A stretch of DNA of 64,000 nt, taken from Nonomuraea soli (GTDB lineage: Bacteria > Actinomycetota > Actinomycetes > Streptosporangiales > Streptosporangiaceae). Under the pieces are notes generated by a model. It had not been told where the DNA came from. It ran no database searches and saw nothing but the letters and a program-made list of their open reading frames with translations. Where the stretch lies: positions 1 to 64,000 of the forward strand of contig NZ_JACDUR010000011.1 of NCBI RefSeq assembly GCF_013761175.1, written 5' to 3'. Positions 17,471 to 25,215 of the stretch are shown here, piece after piece; positions within the stretch are counted from its first letter, which is position 1; each line of letters begins with the position of its first letter. Both the position numbers and the translations under genes were made by a program.

Positions 17471-19354
17471 ATGAGCTGGCTGCCTGTCGCACTGGTGGCG
17501 GTGCCGCTGCTGGGCGCGCTGGCGCTCCTGTCGCCCGCCACCTCCAGGCGCGGCCTGCTGCGCGTCTACGGCCTCGTGGTCACAGGGGCGACGCTCGTCC
17601 TGGCCGTGATCCTTGCCGTGAGCTTCGACTACGCCAACGCCGCCACACCGCAGTTCGTGATCGACCGGGAATGGGCGCCCGGCCTGGCGCTCCACTTCCA
17701 CCTGGGCGTCGACGGCATCTCGCTCCCGCTGGTGGTCCTGACCGCGCTCCTGACCTTCCTGTGCTTCCTCTACCTGTGCTGGGGCGACGCCAGGCAACCA
17801 GGCCAGCTCCTGCGCCCCGAACCCGGCCGCCCCAGGGCACTGATCTTCACGCTGCTCGTCCTCGAAGTGGGGATGATCGGCACCTTCCTCGCCCTCGACC
17901 TCCTGCTCTTCTTCGTCTTCTTCGAGATCGTGCTGATCCCGATGTACTTCGTGATCGCCGTCTGGGGAGGCGCCGACCGGCGGGCGGCGGCGCTCAAGTT
18001 CATCCTCTACACCTTGCTCGGCTCCGTCGTGCTCCTGCTCGGACTGCTGCTGATCTGGGCGCAGGCCGGCACGCTCGACATGGTCGCCCTGGCCCAAGCC
18101 CAAGGCGGCGGCATGGCCAGAGGCATCCAGGTGCTGGCGTTCGTCGCGGTGGGCGTGGGATTCGCCGTGAAGACCCCGATGTGGCCGCTGCACACCTGGC
18201 TCCCCGACGCCCACACCGAGGCACCGACGGTCGGTTCCGTGCTGCTCGCGGGCGTGCTCCTCAAAATGGGCACGTACGGCATAGCGCGCATCGCCATCCC
18301 GATCCTCCCCGAGGGCGCGGCGGCCGTCGCACCCTGGCTCGGCGCGCTCGGCGTCGTCGGCATCATCTACGGAGCACTGGCCTGCCTGGCGCAACGCGAC
18401 CTGAAACGCCTCATCGCCTACTCCTCGATCGGGCACATGGGCTTCGTCCTGCTCGGCCTGGCCACGCTCACACCCGCGGGCATGAACGCCGCCCTGTTCG
18501 CCAACATCGCCCACGGACTCATCACCGGCCTGCTGTTCTTCGTCGCCGGTGGCATCAAGTCCAGGTACGGCACAGCCGACATGACACAACTGGGCGGCGG
18601 CATGCTGGCCGTGCTTCCGCACCTGGGCGCCGTGCTGTCGTTCGCCTGCTTCGCTTCACTGGGGTTGCCGGGGCTGGCCGGGTTCTGGGGGGAGATGCTT
18701 GCCCTCTTCAGCGCCTTCGAACCGGCCGCCGGGCTGCCCCGGCCGCTGTTCGTGGCGTTCATGGTGATCGGAGGGCTCGGGGCGCTGCTGACGGCTGCGT
18801 ACTTCCTGGTCATGCTCTCCCGAGTCACCCACGGGCTGCCGGGCCGACGGTCGGAGGCTGCGCTCGTCGGAGGAGGAGCGGGGCATGGCCCGGTCGCGGT
18901 GGCGGCCGGTGGGGCAGTCGGGACGGGGGAGGTGACGGCTTCGGCGGATCCCTCCGGGGCGGTCGCGGGTTCGGTGGACTACTCGGGGGAGGTCGCGGGT
19001 TCGGCGGATTACTCCGGAGTGGTCGCGGGTCCCGCCGGGACGCCGCTTCCCGTGGCGCCGGCGGTGCGGCACGAGGAGTTCCCTGATGAGCGGCCCATCG
19101 ACTCGGTGGAGCATTCCTGGGAGGAGGACAGGTCGGAATGGGGGTACTCAGACGACTGGCTGGAGGGGGAGTCGGCCGAGGAGGCTCCTGAACCTGACGA
19201 GCCTGCCGTACCTGCCATGCCGGATCTGCGGCCTTATGAGCTGGTTGCCTGGACGCCGTTGATCGTGCTGACGATCCTGTTCGGACTGTGGCCGAAGCTG
19301 CTGTTCTCGGTGACGACGCCTGCCGTACAGGCGCTGCTGGGGGTGGGGTCATGA
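17471..19354 (+). CDS. nuoM: NADH-quinone oxidoreductase subunit M with a large C-terminal loop insertion
   Basis: An antiporter-like subunit, 627 residues against about 500 usual. Conserved regions include FVFFEIVLIPMYFVIAVWGG (Glu of helix 5), KTPMWPLHTWLPDAHTEAPT and ERDLKRL-like QRDLKRLIAYSSIGHMGF. Between the penultimate and last helices (about 455-590) is an inserted Gly/Ala/Asp-rich, then acidic, segment. It contains three 10-residue DYSGEVAGSA repeats and ends SAEEAPEPDEPAVPA. The last helix (TPLIVLTILFGLWPKLLF) is intact. ATG at 17471 lies 55 bp after nuoL. Confidence 0.95.
   Translation: MSWLPVALVAVPLLGALALLSPATSRRGLLRVYGLVVTGATLVLAVILAVSFDYANAATPQFVIDREWAPGLALHFHLGVDGISLPLVVLTALLTFLCFLYLCWGDARQPGQLLRPEPGRPRALIFTLLVLEVGMIGTFLALDLLLFFVFFEIVLIPMYFVIAVWGGADRRAAALKFILYTLLGSVVLLLGLLLIWAQAGTLDMVALAQAQGGGMARGIQVLAFVAVGVGFAVKTPMWPLHTWLPDAHTEAPTVGSVLLAGVLLKMGTYGIARIAIPILPEGAAAVAPWLGALGVVGIIYGALACLAQRDLKRLIAYSSIGHMGFVLLGLATLTPAGMNAALFANIAHGLITGLLFFVAGGIKSRYGTADMTQLGGGMLAVLPHLGAVLSFACFASLGLPGLAGFWGEMLALFSAFEPAAGLPRPLFVAFMVIGGLGALLTAAYFLVMLSRVTHGLPGRRSEAALVGGGAGHGPVAVAAGGAVGTGEVTASADPSGAVAGSVDYSGEVAGSADYSGVVAGPAGTPLPVAPAVRHEEFPDERPIDSVEHSWEEDRSEWGYSDDWLEGESAEEAPEPDEPAVPAMPDLRPYELVAWTPLIVLTILFGLWPKLLFSVTTPAVQALLGVGS
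18947..19036 (+). repeat. 3 x 30-bp tandem repeat inside nuoM
   Basis: Units 18947-18976, 18977-19006 and 19007-19036 are near-identical around GGTCGCGGGT. They encode DPSGAVAGSV, DYSGEVAGSA and DYSGVVAGPA. Confidence 0.88.
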
Positions 19355-19427
19355 GAGCAGCGGAGCCAAGAGGCGGCCTCCGCGTCGCAGAAGGTCGGCG
19401 GCCGGCGAACGGGACACGGGTGACACC

Positions 19428-21407
19428 ATGATCCAATCGATCGACTACTTCGCCATCGCGCCCCCACTGGTGCTGGCACTGGTCGCCGGGCTGGTGCTGC
19501 TCCTCGACGCCTTCCTGAAGCCAGGCCCCAAGGTCACCACGGCGCTCGGCCTCATCACGCTGGCGGGGGTGCTCGTCGCCGGTGCGTTCCTGATCGCGCA
19601 GGCTCTTCGGGGTGAGACGCTCGCGACGTTCTGCGTGCCGGGCGACCTCGCGGCTTCCGGGCCCGCGGGCAGACCGTGCTCTTTCGTGGTCGACCCGTTC
19701 ACCCTGATCTTCGCCGGCCTGGTCCTGGCCGCCGCGGTGGTGGTCGTCCTGCTGTCGATGACGGAACTGTCCGGCGGGCGCATCCCGGTGGGCGAGTGGT
19801 ACTTCCTGCTGCTGTGCACGCTGGTCGGAGCGGTGACCCTTCCCGCCTCGCGTGACCTGATCATGCTGGTGGTGGCGCTGGAGCTCGTCTCCCTGCCGGT
19901 CTTCGCGCTCACCGCCCTGCGCCGTTACGACGGGCGCTCCTCGGAGGCCGCGGTCAAGCTCTTCCTCGTCTCGATCGTCTCGACTGCGGTGATGCTCTTC
20001 GGCGTCTCGTTGCTGTACGGCATGAGCGGCACGGTCTACCTCACGCAGCTGGCGGTGGCGCTGGGCGGCGGTGAAGGCCAGGCGGCCATGGCCGGTGGGG
20101 GTGGAGCAGCCGCGCTGGGCGGCGGGGGCGGATCAGCTGTCCTGGGTGGCGGGGCGCAGGCGATCGCGGTGAGTGGGGGCCAGGCGTTGGCCGCCGGAGG
20201 GAGTCAGGCGATCGCAGCCAACGGAGGCCAGGTCCTCGCAGCCAGTGGGAGTCAAGGACTCGCGGCCGGTGGGAGTCAGGCGATCGCGGTCGACGGTGCC
20301 GGGTTGCTGGCCGGTGTCCCGGGTGTCGAGGTGTCGCCCTCGGTGGTGGCGGTCGGTGTGGTGCTGGTCGTGGCCGGGTTCGCGTTCAAGATCGCAGCGG
20401 TGCCGTTCCATGCCTGGGCCGCCGATGTGTACCAGGGTGCTCCGATCCCGGTCGCCGCGTTGTTGTCGGTGATCTCCAAGGCGTCCGGCTTCGCGGGGCT
20501 GATGCTGGTGCTCCTGGTGGCTCTCGGCGGGCAGGTGGGCTTGTGGGCGCCGATGGTGGCGATCATCGCGGCGCTCACGATGACCGTGGGGAACCTCCTG
20601 GCGATGCGCCAGAGGTCAGCGGTCAGGTTGCTGGCCTGGTCGTCGGTGGCGCAGTCGGGGTACATCCTGGCGCCGCTCGCCGTACAGCGGCCCGAAGCCG
20701 TTCAAGCGGCCATCGCCTATCTGGTGATTTATGCGGCTATGAACCTCGGGGCCTTCGCCGTGGTCATGATGGTGTCGCGGCATGTCGAGCGGAACGAGCT
20801 CGACGACTACCGCGGGCTGGCGTATCGGAGTCCGGCGGCGGCGTTGACGCTCGCGTTCAGTTTGATCTGCTTGGCTGGGTTGCCGCCGGGGTTGGCCGGC
20901 TTGTTCGCCAAGATCGTGGTGTTCCGGGAGATCGTGCAGGGTGGCTTGGGCTGGCTGGCGCTGGTGATGGCAGTCAACACGGTCATCGGGCTGTATTACT
21001 ACGTGGTGTGGACGGCTCGGCTGTTCACGCCGGCGGCTGAGGCCGTACCTGGGCGTGGGGCGAGGGCCGGTGCGGGAGCAGACCCGGGCGGGACGCTTCC
21101 GGGGGGCGACCGTGGCTCGGCCAAGAGTGAGAGCGAGCCCGGGCGAGTAGGGACAGCTGGCAATGAGGGCGAGCCCGGGCGAGGGGGTACAGCCGGCAGC
21201 GAGGGGGAGCCAGGACGAGCGAGGGCATCCGGGAGGCTGCCTGGCGAGGATGGAGCCGTCGAGGTGAGGGTGGCCGGGGGACTGCCTCGTGACGGTGGGA
21301 CCGTCGCGGTGTGGGTGGCCGCGGGCCTCGCGTTGGTGGTGGCGGTGCTGTTCTCCGTCGCGCCGCAGCTGGTGTTGGACGCCGTGACGCTGGGCGCCTT
21401 CCGCTAG
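19428..21407 (+). CDS. nuoN: NADH-quinone oxidoreductase subunit N with two repeat-containing loop insertions
   Basis: An antiporter-like subunit, 659 residues against about 480-520 usual. Core motifs are ELVSLPVFALTALRR, AFKIAAVPFHAWAADVYQGAP and SSVAQSGYILAPLA. Insertion 1 (about 210-300, just before the helix leading to PFHAW) is Gly/Ala/Gln-rich with six 8-residue repeats. Insertion 2 (about 540-625, before the last helix) is Gly/Glu/Arg-rich with a 12-residue EPGRGGTAGSEG repeat. Both leave the helices in frame. ATG at 19428 follows nuoM by 73 bp. Confidence 0.95.
   Translation: MIQSIDYFAIAPPLVLALVAGLVLLLDAFLKPGPKVTTALGLITLAGVLVAGAFLIAQALRGETLATFCVPGDLAASGPAGRPCSFVVDPFTLIFAGLVLAAAVVVVLLSMTELSGGRIPVGEWYFLLLCTLVGAVTLPASRDLIMLVVALELVSLPVFALTALRRYDGRSSEAAVKLFLVSIVSTAVMLFGVSLLYGMSGTVYLTQLAVALGGGEGQAAMAGGGGAAALGGGGGSAVLGGGAQAIAVSGGQALAAGGSQAIAANGGQVLAASGSQGLAAGGSQAIAVDGAGLLAGVPGVEVSPSVVAVGVVLVVAGFAFKIAAVPFHAWAADVYQGAPIPVAALLSVISKASGFAGLMLVLLVALGGQVGLWAPMVAIIAALTMTVGNLLAMRQRSAVRLLAWSSVAQSGYILAPLAVQRPEAVQAAIAYLVIYAAMNLGAFAVVMMVSRHVERNELDDYRGLAYRSPAAALTLAFSLICLAGLPPGLAGLFAKIVVFREIVQGGLGWLALVMAVNTVIGLYYYVVWTARLFTPAAEAVPGRGARAGAGADPGGTLPGGDRGSAKSESEPGRVGTAGNEGEPGRGGTAGSEGEPGRARASGRLPGEDGAVEVRVAGGLPRDGGTVAVWVAAGLALVVAVLFSVAPQLVLDAVTLGAFR
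20148..20291 (+). repeat. 6 x 24-bp tandem repeat inside nuoN (insertion 1)
   Basis: Six contiguous 24-bp units begin at 20148, 20172, 20196, 20220, 20244 and 20268. The encoded consensus is (S/G)G(S/G)QA(I/L)A(A/V), for example GGSQAIAA. Units differ mostly at synonymous or conservative positions. Confidence 0.88.
21135..21206 (+). repeat. 2 x 36-bp tandem repeat inside nuoN (insertion 2)
   Basis: Units 21135-21170 and 21171-21206 start GAGCCCGGGCGA, followed by a partial third from 21207. They encode EPGRVGTAGNEG and EPGRGGTAGSEG. Confidence 0.8.
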
Positions 21408-21549
21408 AACGGCGTTCCGTACTGCGGTATGTATGCGTTCGAGTACGCGCCGGGAACGTCGGCCATGGCGTCGTCGTTGGAGAGGGAGAAGGCAGGACTC
21501 CGCCTGGGTGGCGGTAGCCGCCCCTGAGGCCATGTCACCGGAGGAACAC

Positions 21550-22401
21550 TTGCACCACAACGGTCTGCGCACGGCGGTCCTGCTGGGGGCCATGTCTGCG
21601 TTGATCCTTGTGGCGGGTGGCTGGCTCGGCGGGAGCACCGGGTTGCAGATCGCGCTGGTTCTGGCGCTGGTGGGCAACGGGGTGGCGTACTTCTTCTCCG
21701 ATCGGATCGCGCTGTCGGCGCTGCGCGCACGGCCGGTGGGGGAGGTGGAGCAGCCGACGCTGTACCGGATCGTGCGGGAGCTGTCGACCGAGGCTCGGCA
21801 GCCTATGCCGCGCTTGTACGTCTCGCCGACGGCGCAGCCGAACGCCTTCGCCACCGGGCGGGGGCCGCGGACCGCGGTGGTGTGCGTGACTTACGGGCTG
21901 ACGCAGTTGCTTGATGAGCGGGAACTGCGCGGAGTGGTGGCGCATGAGCTGTCGCATGTCTACAACCGCGACATTCTGATCTCGTCGGTCGCGGGGGCGC
22001 TGGCCACGATGATCACGTGGGTGAGCTATCTGGCGGTGTTCTTCGGCGGGTCCGACGACGATGAGGGGCCCGGGTTCTTGGGGGCGCTGCTGATGATGGT
22101 GCTCGGGCCGGTGGCGGCGACGATGATTCAGATGGCGATCGCGCGGTCCCGGGAGTTCCAGGCTGACGAGTCGGGGGCCCGGTTGACGGGGGATCCGCTG
22201 GGGCTGGCTTCGGCGCTGCGCAAGATCGAGATGGGGGCCCGGCGGTTGCCGTTGCCCGAGAACAGCAGGTTGACGTCGGCTTCGCACATGATGATCGCTA
22301 ACCCGTTCCGGGGAGCGGGGGTGGGGCGGTTGTTCTCGACCCACCCGTCGACGGCTGAGCGGGTGGCGCGGCTGGAGCGGATGGCGGGATATCGGCGGTA
22401 G
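21550..22401 (+). CDS. htpX: HtpX-type M48B zinc metalloprotease
   Basis: A membrane metallopeptidase involved in turnover of damaged membrane proteins in other bacteria. Hydrophobic segments lie at about 10-45 and two more near 150-205. The zinc site is VVAHELSHVYNRD (about 130-142) with the third ligand Glu in REFQADESG. I chose TTG at 21550 because GGAGGA sits 5 bp upstream and the protein then starts LHHNGLRTAVLLG, as HtpX proteins do (283 aa). An in-frame ATG at 21532 is the alternative. It closes the nuo cluster 142 bp after nuoN. Confidence 0.88.
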   Translation: MHHNGLRTAVLLGAMSALILVAGGWLGGSTGLQIALVLALVGNGVAYFFSDRIALSALRARPVGEVEQPTLYRIVRELSTEARQPMPRLYVSPTAQPNAFATGRGPRTAVVCVTYGLTQLLDERELRGVVAHELSHVYNRDILISSVAGALATMITWVSYLAVFFGGSDDDEGPGFLGALLMMVLGPVAATMIQMAIARSREFQADESGARLTGDPLGLASALRKIEMGARRLPLPENSRLTSASHMMIANPFRGAGVGRLFSTHPSTAERVARLERMAGYRR

Positions 22402-22402
22402 G

Positions 22403-22757
22403 TGGGCCGGACGAGGGTGCGCCTGACGGGTGGACGGGGCCGGGCGAGGGTGCGCCTGGCAGGTGAACGAGGCCGAGTGGGATGACCTGGCAAGTGGGCG
22501 GCCCGGGCAAGGATGTGCGTGGCGGGTTGGCGGGCCGAGCGTGGGTGCGCGTGGCGGGTTGGCGGGCCGGGCGAGGGTGCGCCTCGCAGGTATGCGAGCC
22601 AGGCGAGGGTGCGTGTGAGCGGCATAGGCGTCCGTGAGGGTGCGCCTGGCGGGTACGCAGGCCAGCGAGGGGCGCCTGGCGGGTATGCAGGCCAGCGAGG
22701 GGGCGCCTGGCGACCATGCGGGCCAATCGAGGGCGCGCCCGGGAGGCACGCGGGCTA
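22403..22757. repeat. degenerate minisatellite downstream of htpX
   Basis: The 415-bp gap 22402-22816 has no supported gene. Most of it consists of diverged tandem copies of a roughly 30-40-bp unit built on GAGGGTGCGCCTGGCGGGT and GCAGGCCAGCGAGG, with around ten recognisable copies. The array is G-rich on the plus strand, the complement of the C-rich tract after nuoH. Confidence 0.75.
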
Positions 22758-22816
22758 AACGACCGCGCCCATCTTCAGCGCCGCAGTCAACACCCTGTGG
22801 CCGCTCCGGTAAGGGG

Positions 22817-23749
22817 TCACTCCCCGGCGAGATGCACGTCCCACGTGTGAGTGCTGATGCGAAACGAGTCGACGACCTTGATCTTCCCAGTAGCCGGGTC
22901 GATCGAGCGGCTGGCATACTCGCCCGGCTGCTTGAGGCTGAGCAAGACGAGCCGGCCCGAAGACGTGTAGTCAAGGCGGCGCGGCTCGTGGCCGCGGGGA
23001 AGCGTCATCCGCAGAGGATGGCGGTGCTCCATGGCCGTGGCGGCGGCGTAGAAGCGTACGTAGGTCGTGCGGCCCTCTCGCGACACGCCCGCGAAGTGTG
23101 TGCCGCCGTCGCGCATGGTCACCCAGCCGACGACGGCGGCGCCGCCCGAGGGGAGGGTGCCGCCGGGCCGGTAGACGACGCTCTCCTCGAAGTCGAGCTG
23201 GACCTGCAGCAGCCGGCCGTCGGGGCTGAAGCCCCTCACTCTGGCGTAGTCGGGCAGCGCCCAGGTCTTGCCGGTGGCCACCTCGATCACGCTGGTCGTG
23301 CTGCTGCCGGGTATCGGGTCGACCACGACATAGCGGCCGTGGGGCGAGACGGCCAGGTCGAGTTCGTGCATGAGGAGGCTTCGCGGTGTGGCGCCTGCCG
23401 TACCGGGGATGGACACGACCTTGCGGGTGTTGAGGTTCCGTACGACAAGGCGCCGGGTCGATGTCTTGAAATATGCGGCGAAACGGCCATGGGCGTCGAC
23501 GGCGATGGGAGCCCGCAAGGCCAGCTTCCGCCCATGCTCGTCGAGCGAGCGCACCTGGGCGTCACGCAGCGGCAGCGTCGCACCGCCCTTCAGCCACAAC
23601 CGCCAAGGCCCGCAGATGTGACGCTTGGGCTTGGCGCACGTGGTCAGCCCGGCGTAGCGCGCCTGGATCGCGGGCGCGGCGGCGGCCGGATTCACCAGCG
23701 AGCCGGTGCCCAAGAGCAGCGCGGCGGCCAGAGCGAGTCCCGAAGGCAT
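22817..23749 (-). CDS. secreted protein, probable beta-propeller-like (paralogue A)
   Basis: A 310-residue exported protein. The signal peptide (about 1-24) ends NPAAAAPA. The mature part starts ARYAGLTTCAKPKRHICGPW, with two cysteines likely disulfide-bonded. Repeated strand-turn units such as VDAHGRFAAYF, VSPHGRYVVVD and FSPDGRLLQV suggest a WD40/Tol-like propeller. It is homologous along its length to the gene at 25,175-26,179: both share ARYA.L..C, the APIAV..GRAAYF region and a DSF.I....W ending. Function unknown. It is encoded convergently with htpX. Confidence 0.75.
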   Translation of the reverse strand: MPSGLALAAALLLGTGSLVNPAAAAPAIQARYAGLTTCAKPKRHICGPWRLWLKGGATLPLRDAQVRSLDEHGRKLALRAPIAVDAHGRFAAYFKTSTRRLVVRNLNTRKVVSIPGTAGATPRSLLMHELDLAVSPHGRYVVVDPIPGSSTTSVIEVATGKTWALPDYARVRGFSPDGRLLQVQLDFEESVVYRPGGTLPSGGAAVVGWVTMRDGGTHFAGVSREGRTTYVRFYAAATAMEHRHPLRMTLPRGHEPRRLDYTSSGRLVLLSLKQPGEYASRSIDPATGKIKVVDSFRISTHTWDVHLAGE

Positions 23750-23768
23750 GCCCGACAGACTAACCGGA

Positions 23769-24236
23769 TCACTCCACGGCGAACCCCGCAGCGCGGATGC
23801 GATCGCGAAACGGTCTGCTCTCGAGCGCCCGCACCGCCGCGAGCAGCACCTCGGCGAGCGGTACCGGCAGCTCGGCGTCGAGCTCGTCCGCGGCCCTGAC
23901 GGTCGCCTGCCACTCGGCCTCGATGACGGGCATGGCCCGCAGGGTCTTGTCCGTCAGGTGGACGATGCGCTGGCGCCCGTCGGATGGCCCGGTCTCCAGC
24001 GTGACCAGCCCGGCGCGCCGCATCTGGGAGACGGTCTGCGAGGCGGCCGAGTGGGTGACGCCGACGGCCTCGGCCAGGTCGCGGATGGTCATCGGCCCGC
24101 CGGCGACCAGGGCTCTGACGACCGGGGAGTAGCGCGGCCGGTATTCAGGCATGCCCACGTCGACGTAGAGCTGGGCGATGGCGCCGTCGGTCAGCTCGTA
24201 GAGGGTGCGCATCAGGGTGCCCTGACTGGGTGACAT
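23769..24236 (-). CDS. MarR-family transcriptional regulator
   Basis: A 155-residue winged-helix regulator. The recognition region runs TIRDLAEAVGVTHSAASQTV, the wing contains GPSDGRQRIVHLTD, and C-terminal helices form the dimer interface. ATG at 24236 was preferred over an in-frame ATG at 24290 that would overlap the divergent iminopeptidase; 24212 is another option. Only 19 bp separate it from the divergent start at 24256, and the gap contains a palindrome. It therefore probably represses itself and the iminopeptidase gene, and one or both mRNAs are likely leaderless. Confidence 0.85.
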   Translation of the reverse strand: MSPSQGTLMRTLYELTDGAIAQLYVDVGMPEYRPRYSPVVRALVAGGPMTIRDLAEAVGVTHSAASQTVSQMRRAGLVTLETGPSDGRQRIVHLTDKTLRAMPVIEAEWQATVRAADELDAELPVPLAEVLLAAVRALESRPFRDRIRAAGFAVE

Positions 24237-24241
24237 AGGAG

Positions 24242-24261
24242 ATATATTAGCGCTTATGTAT
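24242..24261. promoter_or_regulatory. palindromic MarR operator overlapping divergent starts
   Basis: ATATATTAGCGCTTATGTAT is a 20-bp imperfect palindrome (8 of 10 pairs) centred on AGCGCT. It overlaps the iminopeptidase ATG at 24256. TATATT (plus) and TAATAT (minus) inside it could serve as -10 elements for each gene. Confidence 0.65.
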
Positions 24262-25215
24262 CCGCCGATCGAAGCCCACGACCAGGGCATGCTGGATGTA
24301 GGAGACGGAAACCAGATCTACTGGGAGGTCAGCGGCAATCCGGACGGCAAGCCGGCGCTGATCGTCCACGGCGGCCCCGGTGGGGCAGCATCGCCCAACT
24401 GGCGGCGGCACCACGACCCGGAGAAGTACCGCATCGTCGTCTTCCACCAGCGGGGCTGCGGCAAGAGCACGCCGAGCGCCGCCGACATCGACACCGACCT
24501 GTCGGTCAACACCACCGACCACCTGATCGCCGACATGGAACTTCTCAGGGAGCGCCTCGGCATCGACCGGTGGCAACTGGTCGGCGCGAGCTGGGGTTCC
24601 ACCCTGAGTCTGGCGTACGGCCAGCGCCACCCCGAGCGCGTCAGCGAGATCATCCTGTTCGCGGTGACGGCAGGACGTCCCCGGGAGCTCGAGTGGATCA
24701 CCCGGGACGTCGGCAGGCTCTTCCCCGAGGCGTGGGAGCGGTTCCGCGACGCCGTACCGGAGGAGGACCGCGACGGAAACCTGGCCGCGGCCTACGCCAA
24801 AATGCTGAAAAATCCGGAAAAGAGGGAGCAGGCCGCCCGCGACTGGATGGACTGGGAAGACACCCACATCAGCCTGGACCCCCACTTCAAGCCCAGCCCC
24901 CGCCACCAGGATCCCGCCTTCATGATGCCGATGGTCGCCCTGGTGACGCACTACTGGGGCAACGACTGCTTCCTGAAGGAGGACCTAGTGGAGAACGTGG
25001 GCAGGCTCCACGGCATCCCCGCGGTCCTCATCCATGGCAAGTACGACGTCAGCGGCCCCCTGGAGACCGCCTGGCAGCTCCACAAGAACTGGCCGGGCAG
25101 CGAGCTGCACGTGGTCGACGAGGGTCACGGCGGCCTGGCGATGATCGAGCTGCTCGCCCAGGCGACCGACCGGTTCAGTCGCCGGGAAGCCACCAGGTCC
25201 ACAGACCCTGCTTGA
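24256..25215 (+). CDS. pip: proline iminopeptidase (alpha/beta hydrolase, S33)
   Basis: Removes N-terminal proline from peptides in the cytoplasm. The 319-residue protein has the oxyanion motif HGGPGGA (38-44), HQRGCGKST, the nucleophile elbow GASWGST with Ser112, the acid in HGKYDVSGP and the catalytic His in DEGHGG. ATG at 24256 leaves no room for a leader or ribosome site next to the divergent marR gene, consistent with leaderless translation. The 3' end overlaps the convergent secreted-protein gene by 41 bp. Confidence 0.9.
   Translation: MYPPIEAHDQGMLDVGDGNQIYWEVSGNPDGKPALIVHGGPGGAASPNWRRHHDPEKYRIVVFHQRGCGKSTPSAADIDTDLSVNTTDHLIADMELLRERLGIDRWQLVGASWGSTLSLAYGQRHPERVSEIILFAVTAGRPRELEWITRDVGRLFPEAWERFRDAVPEEDRDGNLAAAYAKMLKNPEKREQAARDWMDWEDTHISLDPHFKPSPRHQDPAFMMPMVALVTHYWGNDCFLKEDLVENVGRLHGIPAVLIHGKYDVSGPLETAWQLHKNWPGSELHVVDEGHGGLAMIELLAQATDRFSRREATRSTDPA

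Noticed and set aside
14893..17541. A very long minus-strand open frame opposite nuoK and nuoL
   Set aside because: It is the complement of clearly conserved Nuo genes; long antisense frames are common in high-GC DNA, and its translation is charged and low-complexity.
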